Positions 42,333-50,094 of a stretch of 55,745 bases of DNA are shown here, one piece after another. Source of the stretch: Glycomyces dulcitolivorans (GTDB lineage Bacteria; Actinomycetota; Actinomycetes; Mycobacteriales; Micromonosporaceae); NCBI RefSeq assembly GCF_003265355.1, contig NZ_QFRW01000327.1, forward strand, positions 1 through 55,745, given 5' to 3'. The first letter of the stretch is position 1. Each line of letters opens with the position of its first letter. Below the pieces are notes generated by a model that worked only from the letters and a program-made list of their open reading frames with translations, made no database searches and was not told the origin of the DNA. The translations under genes and the position numbers were made by a program.

Positions 42333-42690
42333 GGATCTGGAACTCCCAAATCTGGTGGATGCGCAGCAGCAGCGCCGCGACGACGACACCGGAGGCCGCC
42401 ACGGTGCCGATGCCCCAGCGGCTGCGGTCGATCGAACCCCAGAAGGCCGCCGCGACCGGCACCAGCAGGGCCGTGACCAGATACGAGAAGAACAGCGCCT
42501 TGCCGCCGCCGGCCTCGCCCGGCACCATCGCGATCCCGACGACCAGCTGCGCGAGCAGCACGGCTTCGAGGACGCCGACGCCCACGAAGTGGCGCCGCCC
42601 CACCCGCTGCGAGCGGGCGGTCTCGACGAAGAACCAGGCGCTCATCGCCAGCGCCGCGGCCTGGGCGGCCAGGTAGAGCCATTCGATCAC
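42322..42690 (-). CDS. Small four-helix membrane protein, 122 aa
   Basis: Four predicted membrane helices (AAALAMSAWFFVET, VGVLEAVLLAQLVVGI, FFSYLVTALLVPVAAAF, TVAASGVVVAALLL) and no recognised domain. It looks like a small integral membrane protein of unknown role. TAGCGT lies 7 nt before its GTG start, suggesting a leaderless mRNA. It is the first gene of a two-gene unit. Confidence 0.65.
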   Translation of the reverse strand: MIEWLYLAAQAAALAMSAWFFVETARSQRVGRRHFVGVGVLEAVLLAQLVVGIAMVPGEAGGGKALFFSYLVTALLVPVAAAFWGSIDRSRWGIGTVAASGVVVAALLLRIHQIWEFQIHVG

Positions 42691-42697
42691 GCACCCG

Positions 42698-42703
42698 ACG
42701 CTA
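42698..42703 (-). promoter_or_regulatory. Leaderless -10 hexamer of the small membrane gene pair
   Basis: TAGCGT on the minus strand, 7 nt before the GTG at 42690. Confidence 0.4.
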
Positions 42704-42815
42704 ATACAGGCCCGCGGCGGCGGGTCCGGGCGGCCGCCGCGCCGTGATCCGGATCGGGCACCGCTAATCTCAGTGGACCCTCGAATCCCTCGACCACCAC
42801 GCTCCGGAGAACTCC

Positions 42816-43220
42816 ATGCGCTTCGTCAAGTCGGCCGGCATCGCCCTGGGCCTGTTCCTGTGGGTCGCCGTGCCCCTCACCGTGGTCGTCTGGTGCGTCT
42901 CCTACCTGTTCTGGGGCGAGTACCGGACCGCGACGGTCGAACCGAACCCGGACGAGCCGTTCTGCGTGGGCACCTGGTGCACCGACGGGAACTGGATGCG
43001 GTCGGGCGCGACCGTGGACCAGGGCTCGGGCCCGGAGCCGATCACGATCCTCGGCGACTACGAGGCCGGCATGGAGCCGGACGTCCTGGTCGGGCCCCTG
43101 CCCGGGCTCGGCCTGCCGTCCCGGTTCGAGGCGCTGCTCCCGCTGATCCTCGTCTTCCCGGCGCTCGCGAGCGGCGTGGGCGTGAACCTCGCGATCCTGA
43201 GCAGCGTCCGGAGCCGGTAG
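42816..43220 (+). CDS. Two-helix membrane protein with cysteine-bearing loop
   Basis: This 134-aa protein has membrane helices at about residues 8-33 and 105-127. Between them lies a roughly 70-residue loop, probably extracellular, containing two cysteines in FCVGTWCTDGNW that could form a disulphide. No family is recognised. CGGAGAA precedes the ATG, and TAATCT near 42764 may be its -10. It lies just upstream of the Moco operon but is separated by an apparent moaC promoter. Confidence 0.6.
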   Translation: MRFVKSAGIALGLFLWVAVPLTVVVWCVSYLFWGEYRTATVEPNPDEPFCVGTWCTDGNWMRSGATVDQGSGPEPITILGDYEAGMEPDVLVGPLPGLGLPSRFEALLPLILVFPALASGVGVNLAILSSVRSR

Positions 43221-43260
43221 CCGCGCGCTTCAGAACCTCGGCGCCGTCACTCCCCGCGGC

Positions 43261-43266
43261 TAGACT
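43261..43266 (+). promoter_or_regulatory. Leaderless -10 hexamer of the Moco operon
   Basis: TAGACT ends 7 nt before the moaC ATG at 43274. There is no ribosome-binding site between. Confidence 0.5.
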
Positions 43267-43273
43267 TCGCTGC

Positions 43274-43741
43274 ATGGCAGACCTCACCCACGTGGACTCC
43301 CACGGCAGCGCCCGGATGGTCGACGTGTCCGGCAAGGACGTGTCGCAGCGTTCGGCCCTGGCGACCGGCCGCCTCGTCACCACGCCCGAGGTGGTCGCGG
43401 CGCTGCGGGAGAACTCCCTGGCCAAGGGCGACGCGCTCGCGACCGCGCGGATCGCGGGGATCATGGCCGCGAAGCGCACCCCGGACCTGGTGCCGCTGTG
43501 CCACCCGATCGCGATCAGCGGGGTGAAGGTCGAGTTGACGGTGACCGACGAGGGCGTGGACATCGCCGCGCGCGTCAAGACCGCCGACCGCACCGGCGTC
43601 GAGATGGAGGCCCTGACTGCCGTGTCGGTCGCGGGCCTCACGTTGGTGGACATGGTCAAAGCGGTCGACCCGGCCGCGGTCATCACCGACATCAAGGTGG
43701 AAGAGAAGCTCGGGGGGAAGACCGGCGCATGGCACAGGTGA
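43274..43741 (+). CDS. moaC: Cyclic pyranopterin monophosphate synthase MoaC
   Basis: This 155-aa enzyme converts the 3',8-cyclo-GTP made by MoaA to cyclic pyranopterin monophosphate in molybdenum cofactor synthesis. Seen are THVDSHGSARMVDVSGK at the start, AKRTPDLVPLCHPI with the active-site histidine, GVEMEALTAVSVA, and DMVKAVDP with the catalytic lysine. The length is typical. It heads a four-gene operon; its last 13 bases overlap the next gene. Confidence 0.96.
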   Translation: MADLTHVDSHGSARMVDVSGKDVSQRSALATGRLVTTPEVVAALRENSLAKGDALATARIAGIMAAKRTPDLVPLCHPIAISGVKVELTVTDEGVDIAARVKTADRTGVEMEALTAVSVAGLTLVDMVKAVDPAAVITDIKVEEKLGGKTGAWHR

Positions 43742-44220
43742 AAGTGACCGTGGTGGTCGCCTCGAACCGGGCGGCCGACGGGGTGTACGAGGACGAGTCG
43801 GGGCCGATCCTCGTGGAGGGCTTCCGCGCCGGCGGCTTCGACGTGACCGGCCCGGTCGTCGTCCACGACGGCGCCGAGGTCGGCCGGGCGCTCCGGCAGG
43901 CCGTCGCCGACGGCGCCGACCTGGTGGTCACCTCCGGCGGGACCGGCCTGACCACGCTCGACCTGACCCCGGAGGAGACCAGTTCGGTCGTGGACTTCGA
44001 GGTCCCCGGGATCGCCGAGGCGATCCGCGCGGTCGGCCTCGCGAAGACCCCGCACGCGGCCCTGTCGCGCGGCATCGCCGGCGTCGCCTCCCGGACCCTG
44101 ATCGTGAACCTCGCCGGGTCGAGGGGCGCCGCGAAGGACGGGCTGACCGTGCTGACGGCGAAGTTCGTGAAGCACGCGGTCGCCCAGCTGCACGACGGCG
44201 ACCATGAGAGGAACGCATGA
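43729..44220 (+). CDS. mog: Molybdopterin adenylyltransferase MogA/MoaB
   Basis: This 163-aa protein of the MogA/MoaB group adenylates molybdopterin before metal insertion. Motifs are VVVASNRAADGVYEDESG near the start, VVTSGGTGLTTLDLTPEET (nucleotide-binding TSGGTG) near residue 65, and LIVNLAGSRGAAKDGL near the end. The N-terminal motif reads SNRAADG where many homologues have SDR..G, a mild variation. It overlaps moaC by 13 bases and moeA by 4 (ATGA). Confidence 0.93.
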   Translation: MAQVKVTVVVASNRAADGVYEDESGPILVEGFRAGGFDVTGPVVVHDGAEVGRALRQAVADGADLVVTSGGTGLTTLDLTPEETSSVVDFEVPGIAEAIRAVGLAKTPHAALSRGIAGVASRTLIVNLAGSRGAAKDGLTVLTAKFVKHAVAQLHDGDHERNA

Positions 44221-45380
44221 CCGACCCCATCACCTGGACGCAGGCCCGCGAGACCGCTTGGGCCGCAGGCTACGACGCGAAACCGGCCCCCGCCGAGCTG
44301 GCGTTCGACGAGGCCGCCGGGTCGGCGCTGGCCGCGCCGCTCGTGGCCGTGTCGGACCTGCCCGCGTTCCCGACCTCCGCCGTGGACGGCTGGGCGATCG
44401 CCGGGCCGGCCCCGTGGCGGATCGCCGGCGAAGTGCTCGCCGGGCAGATCCCCGAGAAGCTCGGTTCCGGTGCGGCCGTGAAGATCGCGACCGGCGCGCA
44501 AGTGCCCGAAGGCACCGACGGCATCATCCGGTTGGAGCACAGCGCGGTCGAGGACGGGTTCGTCGACGGCCCGCACGCGCCCGAGTGGCGCGAGGCCGGC
44601 GAGGAGGCCCGGCGCGGCGAGGAGCTGCTGCCCGCGGGCACGCCCGTCACCCCGCCGGTGATCGGCCTGGCCGCGGCCGCCGGGCACCTGACGCTGCCCG
44701 CGCACGGGAGGCCGCGCGCCCGCGTCGTCGTCTTCGGCGACGAGCTGCTGACCAGCGGCGTCTCCGGGAAGGGCCGGATCCGCGACGCGCTCGGCCCGAT
44801 GGTCCCCCACCTGCTCACGGCCGCGGGCGCCGACGCCGGGCCGAGCCTCGGCCCGGTCGAGGACACGCTCGAAGCGCACGTCGCGGCCCTGCGCGAGGGA
44901 CTCGCCGACGCCGACCTGGTGTGCACCACCGGCGGCACCATGGTCGGCCCGGTCGACCACCTGCACGCCGCGCTCGCCGAGATCGGCGCCGAGTACGTGC
45001 TCAACACCGTCGCCGTGCGCCCGGGGTTCCCGATGCTGCTGGCGCGCACCGCGGACGGGAAGTTCATCGCCGGGCTCCCCGGCAATCCGCAGTCGGCCGT
45101 GATCGCGGTCGTCACCATCGTCGCGCCGCTCCTGGCGGGCCTGCGCGGCCTGCCGCTGCCGCCGCTGCGCACGGTCGAGCTCGCCGAGGACGTGCCGGGC
45201 CGCGGCTCGTTCACGCACCTCGCGCTGGTCGACCCGGCCGGGCGGCGCCTGGCCCACCACGGTTCGGCGATGCTCCGCGGCCTCGCGGGCGCCGCCGGGT
45301 TCGCCGTGGTCCCTCCTGACGACGCGGCCTCAGCCGGGCGCGTCGTCGACCTCGCGACCGTTCCGGGGGTTTGGCAGTGA
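44217..45380 (+). CDS. moeA: Molybdopterin molybdotransferase MoeA
   Basis: This 387-aa enzyme inserts molybdate into adenylated molybdopterin. It carries DLPAFPTSAVDGWAI near residue 48, the ATGAQVPEGTDGI motif near 95, VVVFGDELL, the MPT-binding VCTTGGTMVGPVDHL near 240, and the GLPGNPQSAV segment near 285. Length and domain order are normal, although the first domain is slightly short. Its GTGA overlap with moaE couples translation. Confidence 0.94.
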   Translation: MTDPITWTQARETAWAAGYDAKPAPAELAFDEAAGSALAAPLVAVSDLPAFPTSAVDGWAIAGPAPWRIAGEVLAGQIPEKLGSGAAVKIATGAQVPEGTDGIIRLEHSAVEDGFVDGPHAPEWREAGEEARRGEELLPAGTPVTPPVIGLAAAAGHLTLPAHGRPRARVVVFGDELLTSGVSGKGRIRDALGPMVPHLLTAAGADAGPSLGPVEDTLEAHVAALREGLADADLVCTTGGTMVGPVDHLHAALAEIGAEYVLNTVAVRPGFPMLLARTADGKFIAGLPGNPQSAVIAVVTIVAPLLAGLRGLPLPPLRTVELAEDVPGRGSFTHLALVDPAGRRLAHHGSAMLRGLAGAAGFAVVPPDDAASAGRVVDLATVPGVWQ

Positions 45381-45799
45381 GCAACGTGATCAGGACCGAA
45401 GTCGTCGACGCCCCGCTCGACGTCCAGGAGCATGAACGGGCGGTCGCCGCCGCCGAAGCGGGCGCGGTCGTCTCGTTCGCGGGCGTGGTCCGCAACCACG
45501 ACCACGGCCGCGGGGTCCTCTCGCTGTCCTACGAGGGCCACCCGTCCGCGGACGAGGAGCTGCGGCGGATCGCCGAGGAGATCGCGGCGCGGCCCGGGGT
45601 GCGCGGCGTCGTCGTCTCGCACCGGGTCGGCGACCTCGCGATCGGCGACCCGGCGCTGGTGGGGGCCGTCGCGGCCGAGCACCGCAAGGAGGCGTTCGAC
45701 GCCTGCGCCGACCTGGTCGACGAGGTGAAGGCCCGCCTGCCGATCTGGAAGCACCAGTACTTCGACGATGGCACGGACGAATGGGTGAACTGTCCCTGA
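45377..45799 (+). CDS. moaE: Molybdopterin synthase catalytic subunit MoaE
   Basis: This 140-aa large subunit of molybdopterin synthase uses thiocarboxylated MoaD to add sulphur to precursor Z. Seen are GAVVSFAGVVRNHDHGRGV near residue 30, LSYEGHPSADEELRRI, SHRVGDLAIGDPAL, and the catalytic-lysine motif LPIWKHQYF near the end. No moaD gene is in the window, so it must lie elsewhere. The GTG start at 45377 overlaps the moeA stop. The last bases recur just downstream. Confidence 0.95.
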   Translation: MSNVIRTEVVDAPLDVQEHERAVAAAEAGAVVSFAGVVRNHDHGRGVLSLSYEGHPSADEELRRIAEEIAARPGVRGVVVSHRVGDLAIGDPALVGAVAAEHRKEAFDACADLVDEVKARLPIWKHQYFDDGTDEWVNCP

Positions 45800-45839
45800 G
45801 GACCCGGCGGCACAGCGGAGTGAGTGAACTGCCCCTGAG
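45783..45839 (+). repeat. Imperfect 18-base direct repeat at the moaE end
   Basis: GGGTGAACTGTCCCTGAG (45783-45800) recurs 39 bases later as GAGTGAACTGCCCCTGAG (45822-45839), with two differences. The first copy encodes the MoaE C-terminus and stop. Confidence 0.75.
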
Positions 45840-46484
45840 TCAGCTCTCGGTGGTGCCGGCGTCGTTCTTTCTGCGGCCCAAGGTCTTCACCAGGACCACG
45901 CCGCCGACGACGATGATGAGCAGGCCGAGCAGGATCGCCGCGAGCGCGGCGCCGGCGTTCGAGTCCTCTTCGGCCGCTGCCGCGGTGGTCGCCTCCTCGG
46001 ACGACGACTCGGGGGCCGCCGAGGTCTGGGCGGCGCTCTCGGTCGCGTCGGTCGTCGGCTTCGAGCCGGGCGCGTAGAGCCCCTCGGGGATCGACTCGAC
46101 GGTGAATTCGAGGGAGTCGTCGATGCGGTGCCCGTCCTCGGAGATCACCCGGAACGCGACCATATAGGTCCCGGGGGTCGTGTACAGCATCGGCTGGGTG
46201 AACGTGTCGCCGTCGTACGCCGGGTCGGCCACGTCGATGACCGCACCGGCCGGGTCGGTCACCGCGATCTCGGTGGAGGGCCCGTCGAGGTTCTCCGAGA
46301 ACGTCGCCGACACCTCGGCGGGCGCCTCCGCGAGGACGGCGCCGTCCTCGGGGTCGGTGCCCGTGAGCGCGGCGTGCGCGGAGGCGGGGGCGGCGGTCAC
46401 CAGGGACCAGCCCAGCGACATCGCCCCGCCGGCCAGGGCGGCCAGCGCGAGCGCGATGCCGCCTTTGATTCGGGTCGTCTGCAT
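45840..46484 (-). CDS. CopC-domain copper-binding membrane-anchored protein
   Basis: This 214-aa exported protein has a signal peptide (about 1-36, cut after APASA), so the mature chain begins HAALTGTDPEDGA with the copper-ligand His at its N-terminus. The CopC fold follows, with YMVAFRVISEDGHRIDDSLEF near residue 115 providing the second conserved Asp/His. A Ser/Thr/Glu-rich linker and a C-terminal membrane helix (about 180-202, GAALAAILLGLLIIVVGGVVLV) end the chain. It probably carries Cu(II) at the outer membrane face. No CopD gene is adjacent. CACTAT lies 6 nt before the ATG. Confidence 0.9.
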   Translation of the reverse strand: MQTTRIKGGIALALAALAGGAMSLGWSLVTAAPASAHAALTGTDPEDGAVLAEAPAEVSATFSENLDGPSTEIAVTDPAGAVIDVADPAYDGDTFTQPMLYTTPGTYMVAFRVISEDGHRIDDSLEFTVESIPEGLYAPGSKPTTDATESAAQTSAAPESSSEEATTAAAAEEDSNAGAALAAILLGLLIIVVGGVVLVKTLGRRKNDAGTTES

Positions 46485-46627
46485 TTCGCCATAGTGCCAC
46501 GGCCGGACCGGTTCCCCAGTGGGGGAATCGTCACACCGCCTACCAGGGGACGAGACGCGATCACACACCGTCACCGGGTTGCGCGAAAAAGGCCCGGTTG
46601 GCGGAGATAGTACCGCTCACCCTCGTG

Positions 46628-46656
46628 TTGACGATCGCCGGAAGTTGTGGTGTGCT
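46628..46656 (+). promoter_or_regulatory. Candidate leaderless promoter of the oxidoreductase gene
   Basis: TTGACG (46628-46633), a 17-base spacer and TGTGCT (46651-46656) end 7 nt before the ATG at 46664. Confidence 0.4.
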
Positions 46657-46663
46657 TACGTCC

Positions 46664-47668
46664 ATGGTTGAACCGATCCGATGGGGAATCCTGGCGACCG
46701 GCGGAATCGCATCGACCTTTGTGGAAGATCTTGCCCTCCTCGACGATTGCCGCGTCACCGCTGTGGCCTCTCGATCGGCGGAGCGCGCCGCCGCGTTCGC
46801 CAAGAAGTACGACATCCCTCACGCCTTGGACTCCGTCCAGGCGCTCGCGGCGAGCGACGAGGTGGACATCGTCTACGTCGCGACCCCGCACTCCCATCAC
46901 TATCTGCCGACGCTCCGGCTGCTGGAGGCCGGCAAGCACGTGCTGTGCGAGAAGGCGTTCGCGTACAACGCCGCACAGGCCAGGACGATGTTCGACGTCG
47001 CCCGCGAGCACCAGCGGTTCCTCATGGAGGCCATGTGGACCCGCTGCAACCCGGCGATCCGGGAGATGCGGCGGGCCATCAAGGAGGGCATGATCGGCGA
47101 GGTCGTGTCCGTCAACGGGAACTTCTCGTTCGGCGGCGGCGACCTGCCGCCCTCGCACCGGCTGCGCAATCCCGAGCTCGCCGGCGGCGCCCTGCTCGAC
47201 CTGGGCGTGTACCCGGTGACGCTGGCGCACCTGGCGCTGGGCGTCCCCGAGTCGGTGTCGGCCGTCGCCGTCATGGACGAGGTGACCGGCGTCGACGCGC
47301 AGACCGCGATCACCCTGAAGTACCCCAAGGCGGTCGCGCAGCTGTCGTGCTCCTACCGCGGCGGGCCCGGGAACGAGGTCGTCATCGCGGGGACCGAGGG
47401 CCGGATCGAGCTGCGGGACTACGCGTACCGGCCGAGCGGGTACACGCTGGTCCGGTACGACGGGCCGTCCCGGGAGTTCGAGGCGCCGTACGTCGGCCAC
47501 GGCTACGTCCACGAGGCGCTCGAAGTGCACCGCGCACTGCGGCAGGGCCGGCTGGAGTCGACCCTGGTGCCGCCGCAGTCCACCATCGAGGTCATGGAGA
47601 TCCTCGACGAGGTGCGGGCCCAGATCGGGCTCCGCTACCCCGGCGAGACCCACCCGAAGCAGTCTTGA
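46664..47668 (+). CDS. Gfo/Idh/MocA-family NAD(P)-dependent oxidoreductase
   Basis: This 334-aa enzyme has an N-terminal Rossmann domain (WGILATGGIASTFVEDL; VDIVYVATPHSHHY; the active-site lysine in LCEKAFAYN near residue 97) and a C-terminal substrate domain with GALLDLGVYPVTLAHLALG. It resembles dihydrodiol dehydrogenase or sugar dehydrogenases; the substrate is unknown. The usual EKP is EKA here. Its TGA stop (47666-47668) lies at the extreme right end of the adjacent TnpB element (TTGACATCC), so the element apparently supplies the stop codon. Confidence 0.9.
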   Translation: MVEPIRWGILATGGIASTFVEDLALLDDCRVTAVASRSAERAAAFAKKYDIPHALDSVQALAASDEVDIVYVATPHSHHYLPTLRLLEAGKHVLCEKAFAYNAAQARTMFDVAREHQRFLMEAMWTRCNPAIREMRRAIKEGMIGEVVSVNGNFSFGGGDLPPSHRLRNPELAGGALLDLGVYPVTLAHLALGVPESVSAVAVMDEVTGVDAQTAITLKYPKAVAQLSCSYRGGPGNEVVIAGTEGRIELRDYAYRPSGYTLVRYDGPSREFEAPYVGHGYVHEALEVHRALRQGRLESTLVPPQSTIEVMEILDEVRAQIGLRYPGETHPKQS

Positions 47669-48974
47669 CATCCTCCTCGCGCCCTAAAGGGACGAGGATT
47701 CCCGGCTCGGGCACCGTTGACACGGCACCGCTACGGACGGGTTCCTCATTCTGTCCCATGCGGGGGTTGCGGAGTCTGCCAGGTGTCCCTGGTCTGACGT
47801 CTCCTCCAGAGGCGTTTACCGTGTCCGAGTGCCCCTCGGCCACCATACGTTTACCTTCACGGCGAATATTGATCTCCGCGTTCGCATCCCGGTCATGGAT
47901 CGCGCCGCACCCGCAGGCCCACTCCCGGGCCTTCAAGCCCTCCAAGCCCTTCGGTCCGGTGAGCGCCCCGCACGCTGAGCACAACCGGGTGGACGGGAAG
48001 AACCGGTCGACCTTGACGAACGTCCGGCCCGAACGTGCGGCCTTAGATTCGAGCCGGGCAAGGAACATGCCGAACGACGCGTCATGAATCGACTTCGCCG
48101 CCCGCCCCCGAGCCAGGCCCTTGACACACAAGTCTTCGACATAGAGAGCTTGGTTCTCGCCCACCAACATCTTCACCCGCTTGTCGACCCAATCGGACCG
48201 GGTGTCTTTGATCTTCTCGTGGACCTTCGCGACCCGAACCCGGGCCTTGGCCCGGTTCGCCGAGCCCTTCGTCTTGCGGGCCAGCACCCGCTGCGCCTTC
48301 CCAAGCTTCCGTTCGAGCTTGCGGAAGAATTTCGGTGACTCGATCACCCTGCCCCCGCGCAGGACCGCGAAATCCTTGAGCCCGAGATCGATCCCGGTCT
48401 CAGCGTCCGGATCGGTGAGCGGTTCGAGCAGGTTCGCGCCATCCTCGACGGCTACGACGAAACTTGCGTAGTACTTCCCCGTTGGCGTCTTGACGACCGT
48501 GACCGAGCTGGACTCGGAAGGCATTGCCCGAGACCAGGCCACCTTCACGTCCCCGATCTTCGGCAACCGCAGGCGCCCGTTCCCGAGCACCTTGAACCGG
48601 GCGTTGCGGGTGAACCGGATCGTCTGCGTGTTCGACCGCCGCTTGAACCGCGGCGGGCCCACCCGAGCCCCGGCTCGCTTCCCCTTGACCGAAGCGAAAA
48701 AGTTCTGGAACGCCCGGTCGGCATCCGCCAAAGCCTGCTGGAGCACCACGGCCGACACCTCGGCGAGCCACGACCGTTCAGGAGTGCGTTTCGCCTCGGT
48801 GATCAACTGCTTCGACAGGACCGCCGTGGTCGGGTACGGCAGACCATCGGCGTGTGCGTGCTTCCTCGCAGCCACCGCGTCGTTGTAGACGACCCGGGCC
48901 GACCCGAACGCCCGCGCGAGCGAAACCCGCTGTGGCGCTGTCGGATACACCCGGTACCGATAACGAAGTAGCAC
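47592..48974 (-). CDS. tnpB: IS200/IS605-type TnpB RNA-guided nuclease (copy 2)
   Basis: This 460-aa frame holds an intact TnpB core: RYRYRVYPTAPQRVSLARAF at the start, RuvC D196 in GIDLGLKDFAV, E280 in LYVEDLCVKGL, a zinc ribbon (CSACG, then CGCG) and D363 in IHDRDANAEIN. The last 70 or so codons (from about SDTVNASGG) run through the element's right end and, after 47665, into flanking DNA antisense to the oxidoreductase, so the true C-terminus may be processed or simply tolerated. TAGGTT lies 6 nt before the GTG, suggesting a leaderless mRNA. It is clearly different from copy 1. Confidence 0.9.
   Translation of the reverse strand: MLLRYRYRVYPTAPQRVSLARAFGSARVVYNDAVAARKHAHADGLPYPTTAVLSKQLITEAKRTPERSWLAEVSAVVLQQALADADRAFQNFFASVKGKRAGARVGPPRFKRRSNTQTIRFTRNARFKVLGNGRLRLPKIGDVKVAWSRAMPSESSSVTVVKTPTGKYYASFVVAVEDGANLLEPLTDPDAETGIDLGLKDFAVLRGGRVIESPKFFRKLERKLGKAQRVLARKTKGSANRAKARVRVAKVHEKIKDTRSDWVDKRVKMLVGENQALYVEDLCVKGLARGRAAKSIHDASFGMFLARLESKAARSGRTFVKVDRFFPSTRLCSACGALTGPKGLEGLKAREWACGCGAIHDRDANAEINIRREGKRMVAEGHSDTVNASGGDVRPGTPGRLRNPRMGQNEEPVRSGAVSTVPEPGILVPLGREEDVKTASGGSRRGSGARSGPAPRRGSP
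47665..47830 (-). ncRNA. Probable omega RNA of TnpB copy 2
   Basis: The element's right end ends with the common actinobacterial form: CCTCG, a loop with TCCCTTTAGGGCG and CGAGG, then AGGATGTCAA. The scaffold would overlap the tnpB 3' end. The adjacent guide would start GACTGCTTCGGGTGGGTC, taken from the oxidoreductase 3' end. The 5' limit is a guess. Confidence 0.55.
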
Positions 48975-48980
48975 CCCTCA

Positions 48981-48986
48981 AACCTA
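48981..48986 (-). promoter_or_regulatory. Leaderless -10 hexamer of tnpB copy 2
   Basis: TAGGTT on the minus strand, 6 nt before the GTG at 48974. Confidence 0.35.
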
Positions 48987-49115
48987 AACCAAGGGTACGA
49001 CAATTCAGTGGATCTCTGCTCACCCCAGCCCCGTTCCGCGGGACTGCGAGCAGGCAATCGCCCGGATTCACCTCCGCCATAAATGACGGAGCCCTCTCCG
49101 GAAAACCGGTAGCGC

Positions 49116-49139
49116 GGTGCGCGGGCTCCCCCGCGCACC
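49116..49139 (-). terminator. Hairpin after the gene at 49146
   Basis: GGTGCGCGGG, a CTCC loop and its complement: a perfect 10-bp stem 6 bases past the stop codon, without a U-run. Confidence 0.65.
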
Positions 49140-49145
49140 GGCCTG

Positions 49146-50027
49146 CTAGTACTCGATCGCCTTCTGCGCCTCGGCGCGCTTCGCGGCGATGGCGGCGTGC
49201 TTCTCGCGCAGCCAGGCGACGCGCGCTTCGGCGTTCTCGATCGCGGTGTCCTCGGCCTGCTCGACGAGGACGCCGCGGCTGGCGGCCTCCTCGCGGAAGA
49301 TCTGGTCGAGGTTCGGCAGCAGCGCCATGACGGGGCCGGTGAAGAACCCGGTCGCGGCCTCCTTGGTGAAGATCCAGCCCTTGTACTCGATCTCGCAGAC
49401 GACCTGGCGGCGCCCGGCCTCGGGGTCGCGGATGGCGAGGTCGGCGACCATGGCCCACAGGGTGAAGATCGCGGAGGTGGCCTTCTCGGAGACCCAGCCG
49501 CGGCCGGGAACGGGCGGCAGGAGGTTCTCGATCGTCTCGGTGAACGTGTCGGTCGACAGCTTCTGGAGGATGCCGTCGAGCGACCGGGTCCGGATGGCCT
49601 TCACCTTGTGCCACTTGGCGGTGCCGCCGTCGAAGCCGACCTCTTTGGGGCCGATGTCGATGGTCCCGAAGTTGTCGAGCAGGCCCAGGAGCATCCCGGT
49701 GCCGGTGGGGGGCTTGTTCCCGGCGGTGATGAGCTTCGCGAGGCTCCACTGCCAGTCCTCCTGGACGGGCCGGGCCGGCAGCGGGAGGCGGGCGAGCAGC
49801 TCCTCGAAGTCGCCTTCCTTGAACGCGGACTTCGTGTTCACGGCGAGGTCCTTGGCGGCGTCGCGCTTCTGCACGGCGTAGCCGGTGGCGGCGTCCACCT
49901 TGCCCTTGGCGAAGCCCGTCGCGGCGTCGCGCTTCTCGCGGGCGCTCTCGACGCCGACGTCGACTACCATCTTCCCGGCGTCCTGCGCGCGCTGCTTCAT
50001 CTGCTCAAGGCGGTCTTTCATTCCCAT
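49146..50027 (-). CDS. Uncharacterised protein with helical ends, 293 aa
   Basis: I do not recognise the family. Residues 1-75 form a charged, repetitive amphipathic region (REKRDAATGFAKGKVDAATGYAVQKRDAA) like apolipoprotein/LEA-type helices. The middle (about 90-240) is globular, with WSLAKLITAGNKPPTGTGM and VVCEIEYKGWIFTKEAATGFF. The end (about 245-293) is another coiled coil. No signal or membrane helix is visible; it could bind a membrane surface. TATCTT lies 6 nt before the ATG at 50027, suggesting a leaderless mRNA. Confidence 0.65.
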   Translation of the reverse strand: MGMKDRLEQMKQRAQDAGKMVVDVGVESAREKRDAATGFAKGKVDAATGYAVQKRDAAKDLAVNTKSAFKEGDFEELLARLPLPARPVQEDWQWSLAKLITAGNKPPTGTGMLLGLLDNFGTIDIGPKEVGFDGGTAKWHKVKAIRTRSLDGILQKLSTDTFTETIENLLPPVPGRGWVSEKATSAIFTLWAMVADLAIRDPEAGRRQVVCEIEYKGWIFTKEAATGFFTGPVMALLPNLDQIFREEAASRGVLVEQAEDTAIENAEARVAWLREKHAAIAAKRAEAQKAIEY

Positions 50028-50033
50028 GCGAGC

Positions 50034-50039
50034 AAGATA
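50034..50039 (-). promoter_or_regulatory. Leaderless -10 hexamer of the gene at 50027
   Basis: TATCTT on the minus strand, 6 nt before the ATG at 50027. Confidence 0.4.
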
Positions 50040-50094
50040 CCGGTTTACGGCAACCGGGAGGTGACGCTGCGGCGGGGCCCCGGAGGGCCCCGTC

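Larger units (their letters stand above)
47665..49010 (-). mobile_element. TnpB-only IS200/IS605-family element, copy 2 (left end approximate)
   Basis: The right end reads GATGTCAA on the minus strand and stops at 47665 against the last codons of the oxidoreductase gene. The left end lies a little upstream of tnpB, near 49000; I could not define it. No tnpA is present. Confidence 0.65.
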
